Numbered from the stretch's first letter, positions 36,305 through 43,941 are shown. The stretch is DNA of 64,000 nucleotides from Ignavibacteria bacterium (GCA_013177855.1 JABLYA010000006.1:62001-126000), one strand, 5' to 3'. Notes: generated by a model from the letters alone, not told the origin. Numbers and translations are program-made.

Positions 36305-37001
36305 ATGAAGAATTATAACAATTTTATATTTGAATATTTTGGTAATATAGAAGAACAAAAAGAAATGATCTCATTTCTCATTAAAAGAGATTGTGAAAAA
36401 TTTTTAAAAGAAGGTTATCCTATGTTTCGTGGTATGAATTTAAGAGAACCAATTGAAATAATAAAAAAATTTGATGGTAATATAAATGTTACCAGACCAC
36501 CAAAAGATACACCACAACATATACACAAAATGATTGGTGATCTATTTGTTGAAAAATTTGGTTGGAATCCAAGAAATAAAGGTGTTTTTGCCACTTCATG
36601 TTATGAAGATGCCACATTATATAATGAATATGGTGATGTTTATGTATTCATGCCAATTGGTGATTATAAATATTTATATAATCCTAGTGTTTATGATTTA
36701 TATAGAAAATTAACAGATGATGGTTTTGATACTTTTTATAATTGGTTTGAAAAACAAAAAAAGTGATTTACATGGTGGTTTTGCAAAAACTTATTTAAAC
36801 AATTTGAATCCTGTTGAAAAATCACTTTATGAACAAGAATATATGATAAAATTAAGTGAATATTTGCGTTATATTGTCGAACAATATAAAGACACTAATT
36901 TAAAAAATTCAAAAGATGTTGAAGTATCTTTTTATTGTGATAATTATTATCTAATAAATGAAATGTATTTTGATACAGTAAATGATCTGTTTTACAAATA
37001 A
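36305..37001 (+). pseudogene. Tagged protein with possible ADP-ribosyltransferase-like fold, one frameshift (about 231 aa)
   Basis: Starts MKNYNNFIFEYFGN. The core has KRDCEKFLKEGYPMFRGMNL, then TRPPKDTPQHIHKMIGD, FGWNPRNKGVFATSCYEDA and VYVFMPIGDYKYLYNP. I recognise this order from hypothetical proteins of T4-like phages. The F-R-G strand and F-A-T-S strand could be the arginine and S-T-S elements of an ADP-ribosyltransferase, but this is uncertain. After EKQKK a stop appears; dropping one A from the 7-A run restores SDLHGGFAKTYLNNLNP... to 37001. Tag plus ART-like fold would parallel T4 Alt. Confidence 0.55.
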
Positions 37002-37085
37002 TTTAAAACATATTTAATTAGGATATTTAATTGGATTAATAGTTTATAAGGCTAATTAATATGTTAAACTATGAATAAACTAATA

Positions 37086-37133
37086 AAAAATCCGTTTTTT
37101 TTTATCTTTATATAAAAGACAAAAACGGATTTT
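37086..37133. terminator. Bidirectional terminator
   Basis: Stem AAAATCCGTTTTT/AAAAACGGATTTT separated by about 20 nt, between convergent genes. Confidence 0.75.
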
Positions 37134-37139
37134 AAATAT

Positions 37140-37198
37140 GTGACCGTATTTGATCCAGAATGTATTCAAACCTACAGCTTAGAAGCTGTTAACCAAGT
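37140..37198 (-). other. tRNA-like remnant
   Basis: Leftward strand has a 5-bp stem ACAGC/GCTGT with a 6-nt loop TTCTAA (one base short of an Arg-TCT anticodon loop), followed by GGTTTGAATAC like a T-arm. No matching acceptor stem or D-arm. It directly follows the 36-aa ORF. Probably a degenerate tRNA. Confidence 0.3.
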
Positions 37199-37309
37199 TC
37201 AGTGTTCAGTGTTTTCAATTTCGTCCATAAATTCAGATATATCAATGTCTTCAGTCATCCCAAACTGCATTCTGCGTGATTCAAGTTCAAAATCTTCGTA
37301 CCAAGTCAT
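37199..37309 (-). CDS. Hypothetical small acidic protein, 36 aa
   Basis: ATG at 37309; product MTWYEDFELESRRMQFGMTE... followed by an acidic tail. It lies six bases downstream of the 105-aa gene in the same direction, so it is probably the second gene of that unit. Regular codon use makes it likely real despite its size. Confidence 0.45.
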   Translation of the reverse strand: MTWYEDFELESRRMQFGMTEDIDISEFMDEIENTEH

Positions 37310-37314
37310 ATTGC

Positions 37315-37632
37315 TTATTTTTTAAAGGTTAACATAAATTTTTCAACTTTATGAATGTGGTCAAAAATTTGTCTTTTCTTAACCATATCTAACGCTTTTT
37401 CAAGGTATACCCTAAATGTTTTATCACGTAAAATTTTTAATAGTTTTTCATTTTTATTTTCATCAAGTTCTTTACATTCTTCGTAATCATAATCACTATT
37501 AGTGATACTAGCTAAAAGTATAACTTTTTCATCTTCTGTCAATGTTTCAAAAGCATCAATCAGAACTGATTTATCAAAATTTTTATCAAATTCTGTTTGT
37601 ATTTCAGCTAATTTTTTATAATCCAGATTCAT
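37315..37632 (-). CDS. Hypothetical acidic protein, 105 aa
   Basis: Helical, charged protein: AEIQTEFDKNFDKSVLIDAF, then TEDEKVILLASITNSDYDYE and a basic C-terminus. It has a clear promoter element (37675) and the shared leader GAATTATTAACCTTTTAAAA (37641-37660) nine bases before the ATG, which supports this start. Unknown family. Confidence 0.65.
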   Translation of the reverse strand: MNLDYKKLAEIQTEFDKNFDKSVLIDAFETLTEDEKVILLASITNSDYDYEECKELDENKNEKLLKILRDKTFRVYLEKALDMVKKRQIFDHIHKVEKFMLTFKK

Positions 37633-37640
37633 GTTGTGTC

Positions 37641-37660
37641 TTTTAAAAGGTTAATAATTC
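37641..37660 (-). promoter_or_regulatory. Conserved 5' leader motif (possible ribosome-binding leader)
   Basis: GAATTATTAACCTTTTAAAA between promoter and start of the 105-aa gene; the same 20 bases recur at 40614-40633, and a shorter form is at 39861. Confidence 0.5.
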
Positions 37661-37674
37661 CGTTTTCAATAATA

Positions 37675-37682
37675 CAAAGATA
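37675..37682 (-). promoter_or_regulatory. -7 promoter element TATCTTTG
   Basis: TAnnTTTG match upstream of the 105-aa gene. The sequence upstream of it (CTG just before the box, T-rich tract further out) is very like that of the promoter at 40647. Confidence 0.6.
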
Positions 37683-37706
37683 CAGCAAAATATTGAGATA
37701 AAAAAA

Positions 37707-37974
37707 TTATAAACTATTCAAAATTCTATTTAATTTTATTTCTCTAACTTTCTGTTTTATTTCTTTTTCAGACATATTTTCGTAATCAATTCGACTAAGC
37801 CATTGTAGTTCACCATTATATTCACACCACTTTGCAACAAATCTCTTACTACCAGAAATATATTCGCTAACTTTACCACCACAATAATGACAAGGATCTA
37901 CTGGATGTTGATCCTCTCTTAGACCAGTTGAACCACAATCTTGGCAAACAGTAACATGAGTAAAGCCGCCTCAT
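37707..37974 (-). pseudogene. Small zinc-ribbon protein with start-proximal frameshift
   Basis: The main frame reads GFTHVTVCQDCGSTG, then DPCHYCGGKVSEYISGSKRF and on to a Lys-rich end at 37707, with two CxxC knuckles of a zinc ribbon. It has no start codon in frame; ATG at 37974 joins it if one base near 37968 is removed. It lies 1 bp downstream of the ligase gene. Probably a real gene hidden by an indel; it may bind nucleic acid. Confidence 0.55.
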
Positions 37975-37975
37975 A

Positions 37976-38608
37976 TTAAAATTGATAGTTTTTTGTTTCT
38001 TTACGACATTTTAACTGCCACATTACATTATTCTTTTCTCTTGTACCTTGTTCAAGTTTACCATTCTTTTTCTTTAAAACCAAACCTTCAAGCATATCAA
38101 TCTCTACAATTTTATGATAAAGAGTTAAAAAATCTTTATCAAAAGATTTAACAAGGAATACATTTTCACTTATCTGATACAGATACTCATTGTAATCTTT
38201 TTTATCAGGATATAAATCAAGTAACATATTATATCTTTCTAAACAAGTTGTGCCAACGAGATGTTCACCATTTAATACAAGAATATCAAAGATAACGAGT
38301 TTATGGTTGAAAAACTTACCATTTTCGTCTTTCTTTGATTTGTTCATATATTCACCATTCAATACCATTTCACCTTTACCTCTGTGTAAAGATAAAATTT
38401 CAGAATCATTTAACTTGTTGGATAAAATGTCTTTATGACGGTTCATTACTTTATGAATTGTGGTCTCATTAAAGTACAATTCCATATTAGAACCGTTAAA
38501 TTTAGGTTCTGCAATATATTCACCAGTATCATATTTATTCAAACTAGTAGAACTAATTTTGTGTTCTGGACGAGGCGGGTAGATATATTGATTTCGATAT
38601 GGTGTCAT
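37976..38608 (-). CDS. ATP-dependent RNA/DNA ligase (covalent nucleotidyltransferase), 210 aa
   Basis: All core ligase motifs are visible: motif I EPKFNGSN with the nucleophile Lys36, motif III NGEYMNK and LVIFDILVLNG, motif IV EGLVLKKK and motif V MWQLKCRK. At 210 residues it is a bare adenylyltransferase domain without the C-terminal OB fold, closer to small RNA ligases than replicative DNA ligases. Together with the RlaP-like enzyme at 33.4 kb it suggests an RNA-repair pathway for tRNAs cut by host anticodon nucleases. The promoter element is at 38629. Confidence 0.85.
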   Translation of the reverse strand: MTPYRNQYIYPPRPEHKISSTSLNKYDTGEYIAEPKFNGSNMELYFNETTIHKVMNRHKDILSNKLNDSEILSLHRGKGEMVLNGEYMNKSKKDENGKFFNHKLVIFDILVLNGEHLVGTTCLERYNMLLDLYPDKKDYNEYLYQISENVFLVKSFDKDFLTLYHKIVEIDMLEGLVLKKKNGKLEQGTREKNNVMWQLKCRKETKNYQF

Positions 38609-38628
38609 AAAATTTTATTTTAATTATG

Positions 38629-38636
38629 CAAATATA
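38629..38636 (-). promoter_or_regulatory. -7 promoter element TATATTTG
   Basis: TAnnTTTG match 21 bp upstream of the ligase gene. Confidence 0.55.
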
Positions 38637-38689
38637 CAAAAAATTCTAATTATAAAAAACTGAAAATACTAAAAAAATATATTCTAATG

Positions 38690-38770
38690 GTTCGTTGGAA
38701 TATTCCTCTATCCATTTGAGTAACAGTTTTAAATGACTGTGTATTCAAACATACATTCAATAACCTCTTA
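38690..38770 (+). other. Degenerate tRNA-like sequence
   Basis: Rightward strand shows ACAGT/ACTGT with an 8-nt loop TTTAAATG and TGTAT/ATACA with loop TCAAAC, resembling anticodon and T-arms in the right order, plus GGTT...AACC ends. The loops are each one base off and no D-arm is clear. Possibly a tRNA damaged by indels. Confidence 0.3.
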
Positions 38771-38785
38771 TACGAAAATATATAA

Positions 38786-38815
38786 ATAAAAAAGCCACTC
38801 TTTTGAGTGGCTTTT
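38786..38815 (-). terminator. Terminator after the 205-aa gene
   Basis: Stem AAAAGCCACTC/GAGTGGCTTTT with a TTTT loop, 17 bp past the stop codon. Confidence 0.9.
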
Positions 38816-38831
38816 ATATCTGGTTGTCAGA

Positions 38832-39449
38832 CTATGCCTTAGCATTTTTGTTCTGGAACACAGGTTGAATATCAGCAATAACTTCAGCAACAGATTTTCC
38901 ACTTTTTTTAGCGAGGTTATAAACTTTATCCAGAGCGTCTTTATTAATAGCGTACTTGGTAGTGGCTTCAATCAGAGCATCCTTATCTTCCTGAGAGATA
39001 GCGTCTGAGTTTTGAATTAAGTCGCTGATAATATCCATATTCTTCATAAGAATTTCGGTGTTAAAGCCATAGCTAGTTTCTTCATCAACAATATCTTCAC
39101 CATAGGTTTCCTTCAAGTTTTCAGCAGCAGATTCGTCAATGGTGATATACTTTTTGGTAGGAAGAACCATCACAGAACCACCTTTTTCAGAAACAAGAAT
39201 GAACGAACCAACATTAATTTTATTGGTTTCAACAAGTTTTGCAAATTCCTCAATTCCAACATTTTTCACAAATTCTTGTGACATAGCTAGTTCAGCTTTC
39301 AGCTCGTCCATCTGAGCTTTCAAAGTAGCGAATTTTTCAAGTTTTTCAGCGAATTCGGCACCAGGAACATTTACTATTATTTTTTCGTCTTTCTTTACTG
39401 ACTTAGTTTTTGATTCTTTTTTTGCTTTTTCAAATAGGTTCTTAGCCAT
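38832..39449 (-). CDS. Abundant-looking hypothetical protein, 205 aa
   Basis: Charged helical N-terminus (KAKKESKTKSVKKDEK), a coiled-coil-like segment (EKLEKFATLKAQMDELKAEL), a beta-rich middle (GSFILVSEKGGSVMVLPTKKY) and a helical C-terminus. It is less AT-rich than neighbours, has two tandem promoter elements (39494 and 39594) and a strong terminator, all signs of high, isolated expression. Conserved phage protein of unknown role; early host take-over or DNA binding are guesses. Confidence 0.7.
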   Translation of the reverse strand: MAKNLFEKAKKESKTKSVKKDEKIIVNVPGAEFAEKLEKFATLKAQMDELKAELAMSQEFVKNVGIEEFAKLVETNKINVGSFILVSEKGGSVMVLPTKKYITIDESAAENLKETYGEDIVDEETSYGFNTEILMKNMDIISDLIQNSDAISQEDKDALIEATTKYAINKDALDKVYNLAKKSGKSVAEVIADIQPVFQNKNAKA

Positions 39450-39493
39450 ATATTCTGTATTTTTAATTGTTTAACAATTTTAATTTGATAATA

Positions 39494-39501
39494 CAAAAAT
39501 A
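39494..39501 (-). promoter_or_regulatory. -7 promoter element TATTTTTG (proximal)
   Basis: TAnnTTTG match about 45 bp upstream of the 205-aa gene. Confidence 0.5.
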
Positions 39502-39593
39502 CGGAATTTAATTTGATAAAAAAATTTTTTTCAAACTTTTTTCCGATTTTTATTTTCTAGTATTTTTGAGAATATTTTTATTCATTAATAATA

Positions 39594-39601
39594 CAAATAT
39601 A
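39594..39601 (-). promoter_or_regulatory. -7 promoter element TATATTTG (distal)
   Basis: Second TAnnTTTG match for the 205-aa gene, 100 bp further upstream, with CG just before the box as at 35943. Confidence 0.5.
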
Positions 39602-39627
39602 CGAATATTTACCTATAAAAAATAATT

Positions 39628-39852
39628 TTAAATTTTATTTTCAAATTCTACACCAAGACTAGTAAGAGTTTCAATAACTATATCTAATTTTTTAGCAGAA
39701 AGAATCCAACCTGCAAGTTTAGAATCTTCATTTTCAGGATCTTTCAGAAACCTATTAAATTTTGCACCAATAGATTTCAATTCTTCTTTAATTTTTTTTG
39801 TTTCACCAAATAAAGCGATTGATTTTTCAGAGTATTTTACTATTGTAATCAT
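39628..39852 (-). CDS. Small phage protein with K-x-I-A-L-F-G-E-T-K domain, 74 aa
   Basis: SEKSIALFGETKKIKEELKSI followed by GAKFNRFLKDP and GWILSAKK. This pattern (G-x-T-K-x-x-K-x-x-L-K-x-x-G-A-x-F-N, then G-W-I-x-S) is a widespread small domain in phages and large viruses, sometimes fused to DNA-processing enzymes; function unproven. A short form of the leader motif ACCTTTTAAAA is at 39861, just before the ATG. Confidence 0.65.
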   Translation of the reverse strand: MITIVKYSEKSIALFGETKKIKEELKSIGAKFNRFLKDPENEDSKLAGWILSAKKLDIVIETLTSLGVEFENKI

Positions 39853-39860
39853 ATATAATT

Positions 39861-39876
39861 TTTTAAAAGGTTATTA
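39861..39876 (-). promoter_or_regulatory. Short copy of 5' leader motif
   Basis: AATAATAACCTTTTAAAA-type sequence directly before the 74-aa gene, as at 37641 and 40614. Confidence 0.4.
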
Positions 39877-39889
39877 TTTAGAAATATAA

Positions 39890-40108
39890 TCAATTGTATT
39901 TTCTTTCATATAAATAAAATATTTTCTCTTTTTTCTTTTTATATACTAAGTCCCAATATATTTGGTTAACATATTTTTCCCAAATAATATCATAATCAGT
40001 AAAATATGGTTCTACATCTTTTTTCAGAATCCTTCTTAGTTTTTTATTCCTTTCATATCTTACTCTTTTTTCTTTTTTTAATGAAGATAATTTTATTTCC
40101 AATGCCAT
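39890..40108 (-). CDS. Hypothetical basic protein, 72 aa
   Basis: Very Lys/Arg-rich (SSLKKEKRVRYERNKKLRRI) and aromatic (YFTDYDIIWEKYVNQIYW). It overlaps the 47-aa gene upstream by 16 bp, so the two are probably coupled. May bind nucleic acid; family unknown. Confidence 0.55.
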   Translation of the reverse strand: MALEIKLSSLKKEKRVRYERNKKLRRILKKDVEPYFTDYDIIWEKYVNQIYWDLVYKKKKEKIFYLYERKYN

Positions 40109-40236
40109 TTTTTAGCATTGTTTTCAAGCATTTTTATACAATTATATAGGTGATTGTCTTCCAAATTTTTAATTGGAATTTCTTTCCCTTCTTTGGTTAC
40201 CCAAACTACATCTTCGACTGATTTTACTATTGTCAT
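40093..40236 (-). CDS. Conserved small phage protein (W-x-T-K-E-G type), 47 aa
   Basis: ATG at 40236. Product MTIVKSVEDVVWVTKEGKEI then PIKNLEDNHLYNCIKMLENN, a pattern (W-T-K-x-G-x-x-I-P-I-x-x-M/L-x-x-x-H-L-x-N-x-I-x-x-L) found in many short phage proteins of unknown function. The C-terminal KKWHWK overlaps the next gene's start by 16 bp. Confidence 0.6.
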   Translation of the reverse strand: MTIVKSVEDVVWVTKEGKEIPIKNLEDNHLYNCIKMLENNAKKWHWK

Positions 40237-40392
40237 ATTTTATTTTATATAATAAAATCGGTTTTGTTTAAAAAATAAATTCATATATATAATTTATATC
40301 AAAAAAGTATAAATTTTGAATGTATTGTTGTAAATTTCCTTTTCCTAAGTTTTTAAAATTTGCTATTAACAACGCATAAAAAACATTAAATG

Positions 40393-40575
40393 TTACGGGA
40401 TACTTTTCTTTTTCCTTTGGTTTAAACTGTTAAGTATTTCTTGACAGTTTTTGTTTGCCAGAAAAGCAATACCGTTTGTTGTTGCGAAAGCCAAAGTGTC
40501 GTTACCGAACCTGATTTCTACTACTGTCTGATTATCGGAGTTTGGCAGTAGCATTGACTTCTTCTTCATACGCAA
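40393..40575 (-). CDS. Hypothetical small protein, 60 aa (5' end uncertain)
   Basis: Frame reads PNSDNQTVVEIRFGNDTLAF, then FLANKNCQEILNSLNQRKKK. The first residues (MRMKKKSMLL) look unnatural. A frame starting at ATG 40585 (MVVFAYEEEVNATAKL) meets it near PNSDNQ if one base is changed, giving a better N-terminus. A promoter (40647) and leader motif (40614) lie upstream. Base use is less AT-rich, as in the 205-aa gene. Unknown function. Confidence 0.5.
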   Translation of the reverse strand: MRMKKKSMLLPNSDNQTVVEIRFGNDTLAFATTNGIAFLANKNCQEILNSLNQRKKKSIP

Positions 40576-40613
40576 ACACCACCATCTTGCAATGCTTAAT
40601 ATTGATTTTGATT

Positions 40614-40633
40614 TTTTAAAAGGTTAATAATTC
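40614..40633 (-). promoter_or_regulatory. Conserved 5' leader motif
   Basis: Identical 20 bases to 37641-37660, between promoter 40647 and the 60-aa gene. Confidence 0.5.
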
Positions 40634-40646
40634 AATTTAAATAATA

Positions 40647-40654
40647 CAAATATA
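40647..40654 (-). promoter_or_regulatory. -7 promoter element TATATTTG
   Basis: TAnnTTTG match with upstream context nearly the same as promoter 37675. Confidence 0.6.
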
Positions 40655-40739
40655 CAGTAAAATATCTAAATAAAAAAATTATAAACTTTTTAATTTTTTT
40701 TACATAATTATAATTTATTGAGAACAAGTTTTTATGAAT

Positions 40740-40885
40740 ACTGACAAACTGTCTTTTTTTAATAATGGCAAAATATTTGTAAAAAAAAGAAATCATTTAA
40801 AGAAAAACTTAATATGGAACAGATTTAACGATAACTGACAAACTGTCTTATTTTAACAATGGTAAAATGTTTGTTAATAAACATG
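40740..40885 (+). promoter_or_regulatory. Two direct repeats with TGACA-AAC-TGTC palindromes upstream of grpE
   Basis: Copies begin near 40740 and 40832. Each has CTGACAAACTGTCTT, a T/A spacer, then ATGG[CT]AAAAT[AG]TTTGT. The latter part loosely resembles a -24/-12 (TGGCA...TTGC) promoter. A transcription-factor site plus promoter, present twice, is the likeliest reading. Confidence 0.5.
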
Positions 40886-40906
40886 CAAAAAAAAAAAATA
40901 ATAAAT

Positions 40907-41542
40907 ATGGAAGTAAACGAAATAAAAGAGAATAAAGAAGAAAATGTTGATTTGTCGAAAGAAAATGTAAAAGAGGATAAAGAAGAAAATGTTGATTTGT
41001 CGAAAGAAAATAAAAAAAAGGAAGCAAGTACTTTGTTATCTAAGAAAAAGAAAAAATACGAAAAATTAAATAATGAAATATTAAAGCTACAGCAAGAAAT
41101 TGAAAATTTGATAGAAAAGTATAAAGAATCTAATGATAAATATTTACGTTTATCTGCTGATTTCGATAATTATAAAAAACGTATATTAAAAGAAAAATCA
41201 GATCTGCTAAAATATGGAGGTGAAATGGTTTTAACAAACTTGATTTCTATTCTTGACGATTTTGAAAGAGCTCAAAATTTTATAAAAAATAGCAATGATA
41301 TAGAAGGAATTAAACAAGGTATTGATTTAATAAACACCAAATTTCATGAATTTATGAAACAACAAGGAATTAAAGAAATTGAATCAAAAAATATCGAATT
41401 TAATACTGATTTTCATGAAGCAATAACTCGTTTGCCAGCTCCAAGCGAAGAAATGAAAGGTAAAGTTATTGATGTGATTCAAAAAGGTTATATGCTTCAT
41501 GATAAAGTTATTCGATTTGCTAAAGTAATAATAGGAGAATAA
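40907..41542 (+). CDS. grpE: GrpE nucleotide exchange factor (host-type)
   Basis: Start set at ATG 40907 ([15 protein letters not shown]); an in-frame ATG 48 bp upstream would add an odd N-terminus overlapping the repeat. Contains a long N-terminal helix ([20 protein letters not shown]), [19 protein letters not shown] and the C-terminal beta-domain [20 protein letters not shown]...[18 protein letters not shown], all diagnostic for GrpE. The acidic N-terminus has a duplicated [11 protein letters not shown] unit. It releases ADP from DnaK. It is followed after 5 bp by dnaJ, the usual Bacteroidetes operon, and is probably captured from the host. Confidence 0.95.
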   Translation: MEVNEIKENKEENVDLSKENVKEDKEENVDLSKENKKKEASTLLSKKKKKYEKLNNEILKLQQEIENLIEKYKESNDKYLRLSADFDNYKKRILKEKSDLLKYGGEMVLTNLISILDDFERAQNFIKNSNDIEGIKQGIDLINTKFHEFMKQQGIKEIESKNIEFNTDFHEAITRLPAPSEEMKGKVIDVIQKGYMLHDKVIRFAKVIIGE

Positions 41543-41547
41543 ACAAT

Positions 41548-42708
41548 ATGACAAAACGAGATTATTATGATGTATTAGATATATCTAAAAATGCTACTAA
41601 AGAAGAAATAAAAAAAGCATATCGTAAAAAAGCACTGCAATACCATCCAGATAGAAATCCGGGAGATAAAGATGCTGAAGAGAAATTTAAAGAGGCAGCA
41701 GAAGCTTACGATGTGTTGAGTGATGACGAAAAACGCCGTCGTTACGATCAATTTGGCCATGCTGGAGTAGGAAGCAGTGCAGCAAGCAGTGGATTTGGTG
41801 GTTTTGACATAGAAGATATTTTTAGCAGATTTGGCGATATTTTTGGTGATTTTGGTTTTGGTGGATTTGGCGGATTTAGCGGTTTTGGACATAGAACTTC
41901 ACGTCAAAAGGTTAATAAGGGTACCAATCTGCGAATTAAGGTTAAACTTACCTTACAAGAGATTGCTACTGGAGTAGAGAAAAAAATAAAGGTCAAAAAA
42001 CTTGTTCAATGTACAACCTGTAATGGTACAGGAGCTAAAGATAATCATTCATATAGAGAATGTTCAACATGCAATGGTCAAGGTTATATAACAAGGATTA
42101 CTCGAACCATATTGGGACAAATGCAATCTACTTCTCCTTGTCCTACATGTAATGGAGAAGGCAGAATTATAACTTCCAAATGTAATAAATGTGCGGGTGA
42201 AGGTGTAGTTCACGATGAAGAAATAATAAATATCAACATACCAGCAGGTGTATCAAAAGGGATGCAGCTTTCGTTATCAGGAAAAGGAAATGCTGCACAT
42301 CATGGTGGAATACCAGGTGATTTAATAATTTTAATAGAAGAAGAAAAACACCCCGATTATATAAGAGAAAATAATAATTTAATTTATAATTTAATCATTT
42401 CAATTCCTCAGGCAATTTTTGGAAATACGATAGAAATTCCATTGATTGAAGGAGGAAAGGTAAAAGTAAAAATTGACCCTGGAACTAATTCAGGCAAGTT
42501 ATTGCGAATTAAAGGTAAAGGATTACCAGAATTTCAAGGTTATGGATACGGCGATTTGATTGTTCGTGTTATAGTTTATATACCAACCAATATTTCAAAA
42601 GATGAATGTAGAATATTAGAAAAACTTGAAAATTCGGAAAGATTTAAACCCGAAAATGCTAAAAAAGATAAAAACTTTTTAGAACATTTTAAGAAGTATT
42701 TTTCATAA
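41548..42708 (+). CDS. dnaJ: DnaJ co-chaperone (host-type), 386 aa
   Basis: Complete type I DnaJ: J domain with YHPDRNPG (HPD at about residues 33-35), Gly/Phe-rich region ([19 protein letters not shown]), four zinc repeats ([32 protein letters not shown]; about 150-225) and a C-terminal domain. It delivers substrates to DnaK. It lies 5 bp after grpE and ends at a strong terminator. It looks like an ordinary Bacteroidetes gene and differs from the shorter phage DnaJ at 27.2 kb. Confidence 0.95.
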   Translation: MTKRDYYDVLDISKNATKEEIKKAYRKKALQYHPDRNPGDKDAEEKFKEAAEAYDVLSDDEKRRRYDQFGHAGVGSSAASSGFGGFDIEDIFSRFGDIFGDFGFGGFGGFSGFGHRTSRQKVNKGTNLRIKVKLTLQEIATGVEKKIKVKKLVQCTTCNGTGAKDNHSYRECSTCNGQGYITRITRTILGQMQSTSPCPTCNGEGRIITSKCNKCAGEGVVHDEEIININIPAGVSKGMQLSLSGKGNAAHHGGIPGDLIILIEEEKHPDYIRENNNLIYNLIISIPQAIFGNTIEIPLIEGGKVKVKIDPGTNSGKLLRIKGKGLPEFQGYGYGDLIVRVIVYIPTNISKDECRILEKLENSERFKPENAKKDKNFLEHFKKYFS

Positions 42709-42714
42709 AATAGC

Positions 42715-42742
42715 AAAAACCTCACTGGTTGTGAGGTTTTTT
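42715..42742 (+). terminator. Terminator after dnaJ
   Basis: Stem AAAACCTCAC/GTGAGGTTTT with a TGGTT loop and T-run. Confidence 0.9.
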
Positions 42743-42768
42743 ATGTTCCTAACACAAATTTAATTATA

Positions 42769-43107
42769 TTAGTATAAATCTTCTGAAAATAATTTACATT
42801 TATTGCAAGTTTCTTTTTCTTTTACTTGTCCTGCTTCTATTGCAATTTTCATTGCTTCTTCTCTATCAACAAATCTGTTTTTAGATGTAAGAAATCCTTC
42901 AATACTATGACCAGCTTCATGATTAGTAAAACCTGTAATGGCTACCATTTGATAAAGACAGTTTTGATGTCTCCAACCACAAAAAACAATTCCTTTGTCT
43001 ACATTATAAGGCGCAAACCCTCTAATTTTTAAAACATCTGGGTTTTTTAATTGCAACTCTTTATACCATATAGCTGCACAGATTATATATTCTTTTGTAT
43101 TTTTCAT
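42769..43107 (-). CDS. Conserved phage hypothetical protein, 112 aa
   Basis: Carries FCGWRHQNCLYQMVAITGF and GFLTSKNRFVDREEAMKIAI, ending CNKCKLFSEDLY. The R-H-x-x-C and F-(L/V)-T-(S/x)-x-x-R-F-V-x-R-x-E-A patterns mark a small protein common in large phages; function unknown. The start lies 3 bp after the stop of the 157-aa gene, so the two are coupled. Confidence 0.7.
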   Translation of the reverse strand: MKNTKEYIICAAIWYKELQLKNPDVLKIRGFAPYNVDKGIVFCGWRHQNCLYQMVAITGFTNHEAGHSIEGFLTSKNRFVDREEAMKIAIEAGQVKEKETCNKCKLFSEDLY

Positions 43108-43110
43108 TTA

Positions 43111-43584
43111 TTACACCTCATTAATGAGTTTTTTAATTTTTGCACAAACTTCATAGTTTTCTTTTCTGATTTCTGACTCCATTTTTTCCATCAGTAAAAA
43201 CTTCTGGACAGAACGAATATCAGCATATTCAAACTTTGTTTCAAACATAATTTTTTCATAGAGACGAATGTAGTTTTCAATATATTCCTTATATTCAAGA
43301 AATATTTTATCTGTCTGCTCATCAAACATCTCTTTAATATTTATATTATCATATTTTTTCATTATTTGTTTGATTTTCACATAAATATCATAATTATCGA
43401 ACATAAGTTTATCGATAACTTTTTCGACATTAAGTTTATTCTTAAGATTCTCCTTCTGAGATGAAATTAAAAACAAATCTTTATACTTATAATCTTCATC
43501 TTTAGTAGGATTAATATTAATATTTGCAAATATAGTAAGGAGCATAATATCCTCACATTTCATATATTTTATTTTCTTAAGCAT
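43111..43584 (-). CDS. Hypothetical protein, 157 aa
   Basis: Start set at ATG 43584 (MLKKIKYMKCEDIM): a promoter element lies at 43603-43610, so a TTG at 43605 would be inside the promoter. The protein is helical and charged (IKQIMKKYDNINIKEMFDEQ, then EYADIRSVQKFLLMEKMESE) without recognisable motifs. Coupled to the downstream 112-aa gene. Confidence 0.6.
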   Translation of the reverse strand: MLKKIKYMKCEDIMLLTIFANININPTKDEDYKYKDLFLISSQKENLKNKLNVEKVIDKLMFDNYDIYVKIKQIMKKYDNINIKEMFDEQTDKIFLEYKEYIENYIRLYEKIMFETKFEYADIRSVQKFLLMEKMESEIRKENYEVCAKIKKLINEV

Positions 43585-43602
43585 AATTGTCAAAATTTTA
43601 TA

Positions 43603-43610
43603 CAAATATA
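43603..43610 (-). promoter_or_regulatory. -7 promoter element TATATTTG
   Basis: TAnnTTTG match about 20 bp upstream of ATG 43584; helps set that start. Confidence 0.5.
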
Positions 43611-43697
43611 TATCAAAATTTTGAATAAAAAAATTATTTATATAAGTTTCTACATATTAGAGCAAAATATTTGATAAAAATATAATGAAAATTATAC

Positions 43698-43741
43698 TTT
43701 TTATGATTAATTATTTAGTTTATTGAATTTTGTATTTTATA
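43698..43741 (+). repeat. 44-bp dispersed repeat, copy A
   Basis: Identical over 44 bp, in inverted orientation, to 58655-58698; a 21-bp part of it is also at 27036-27056. Core TTTATTGAATTTTGTATTTTA. Confidence 0.85.
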
Positions 43742-43916
43742 CATTAATTATCCTATATCCAACTTGAATTTTATAAATTTTTTCTTCTTCGATTTCTAAG
43801 CTAGGATCTAACACAAGTTTGTCATTGATTTTGAATGCTCTTATAGCATATAAATCTTGGAATTCTTTAAGATCGTTTACAATCTTTTTTTCGATTAAAT
43901 AATCAACTACTGTCAT
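43737..43916 (-). CDS. Hypothetical small protein, 59 aa
   Basis: ATG at 43916; product MTVVDYLIEKKIVNDLKEF..., then FKINDKLVLDPSLEIEEEKI. Regular alternation of charged and hydrophobic residues and a short hairpin fold look like a real phage protein. Its 3' end overlaps the 44-bp repeat by 5 bp. Family unknown. Confidence 0.55.
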   Translation of the reverse strand: MTVVDYLIEKKIVNDLKEFQDLYAIRAFKINDKLVLDPSLEIEEEKIYKIQVGYRIINV

Positions 43917-43941
43917 ATTGGTATCTATTTATTTTTTACAA

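Larger units (their letters stand above)
40576..40906. other. Divergent regulatory region before grpE
   Basis: Left part has a leftward promoter and leader for the 60-aa gene. Right part has two about 40-bp direct repeats (from about 40740 and 40832), each with ACTGACAAACTGTCTT followed by AATGGYAAAATRTTTGT. GACA/TGTC arms form a short palindrome. Probably the heat-shock-type control region of grpE-dnaJ. Confidence 0.55.
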
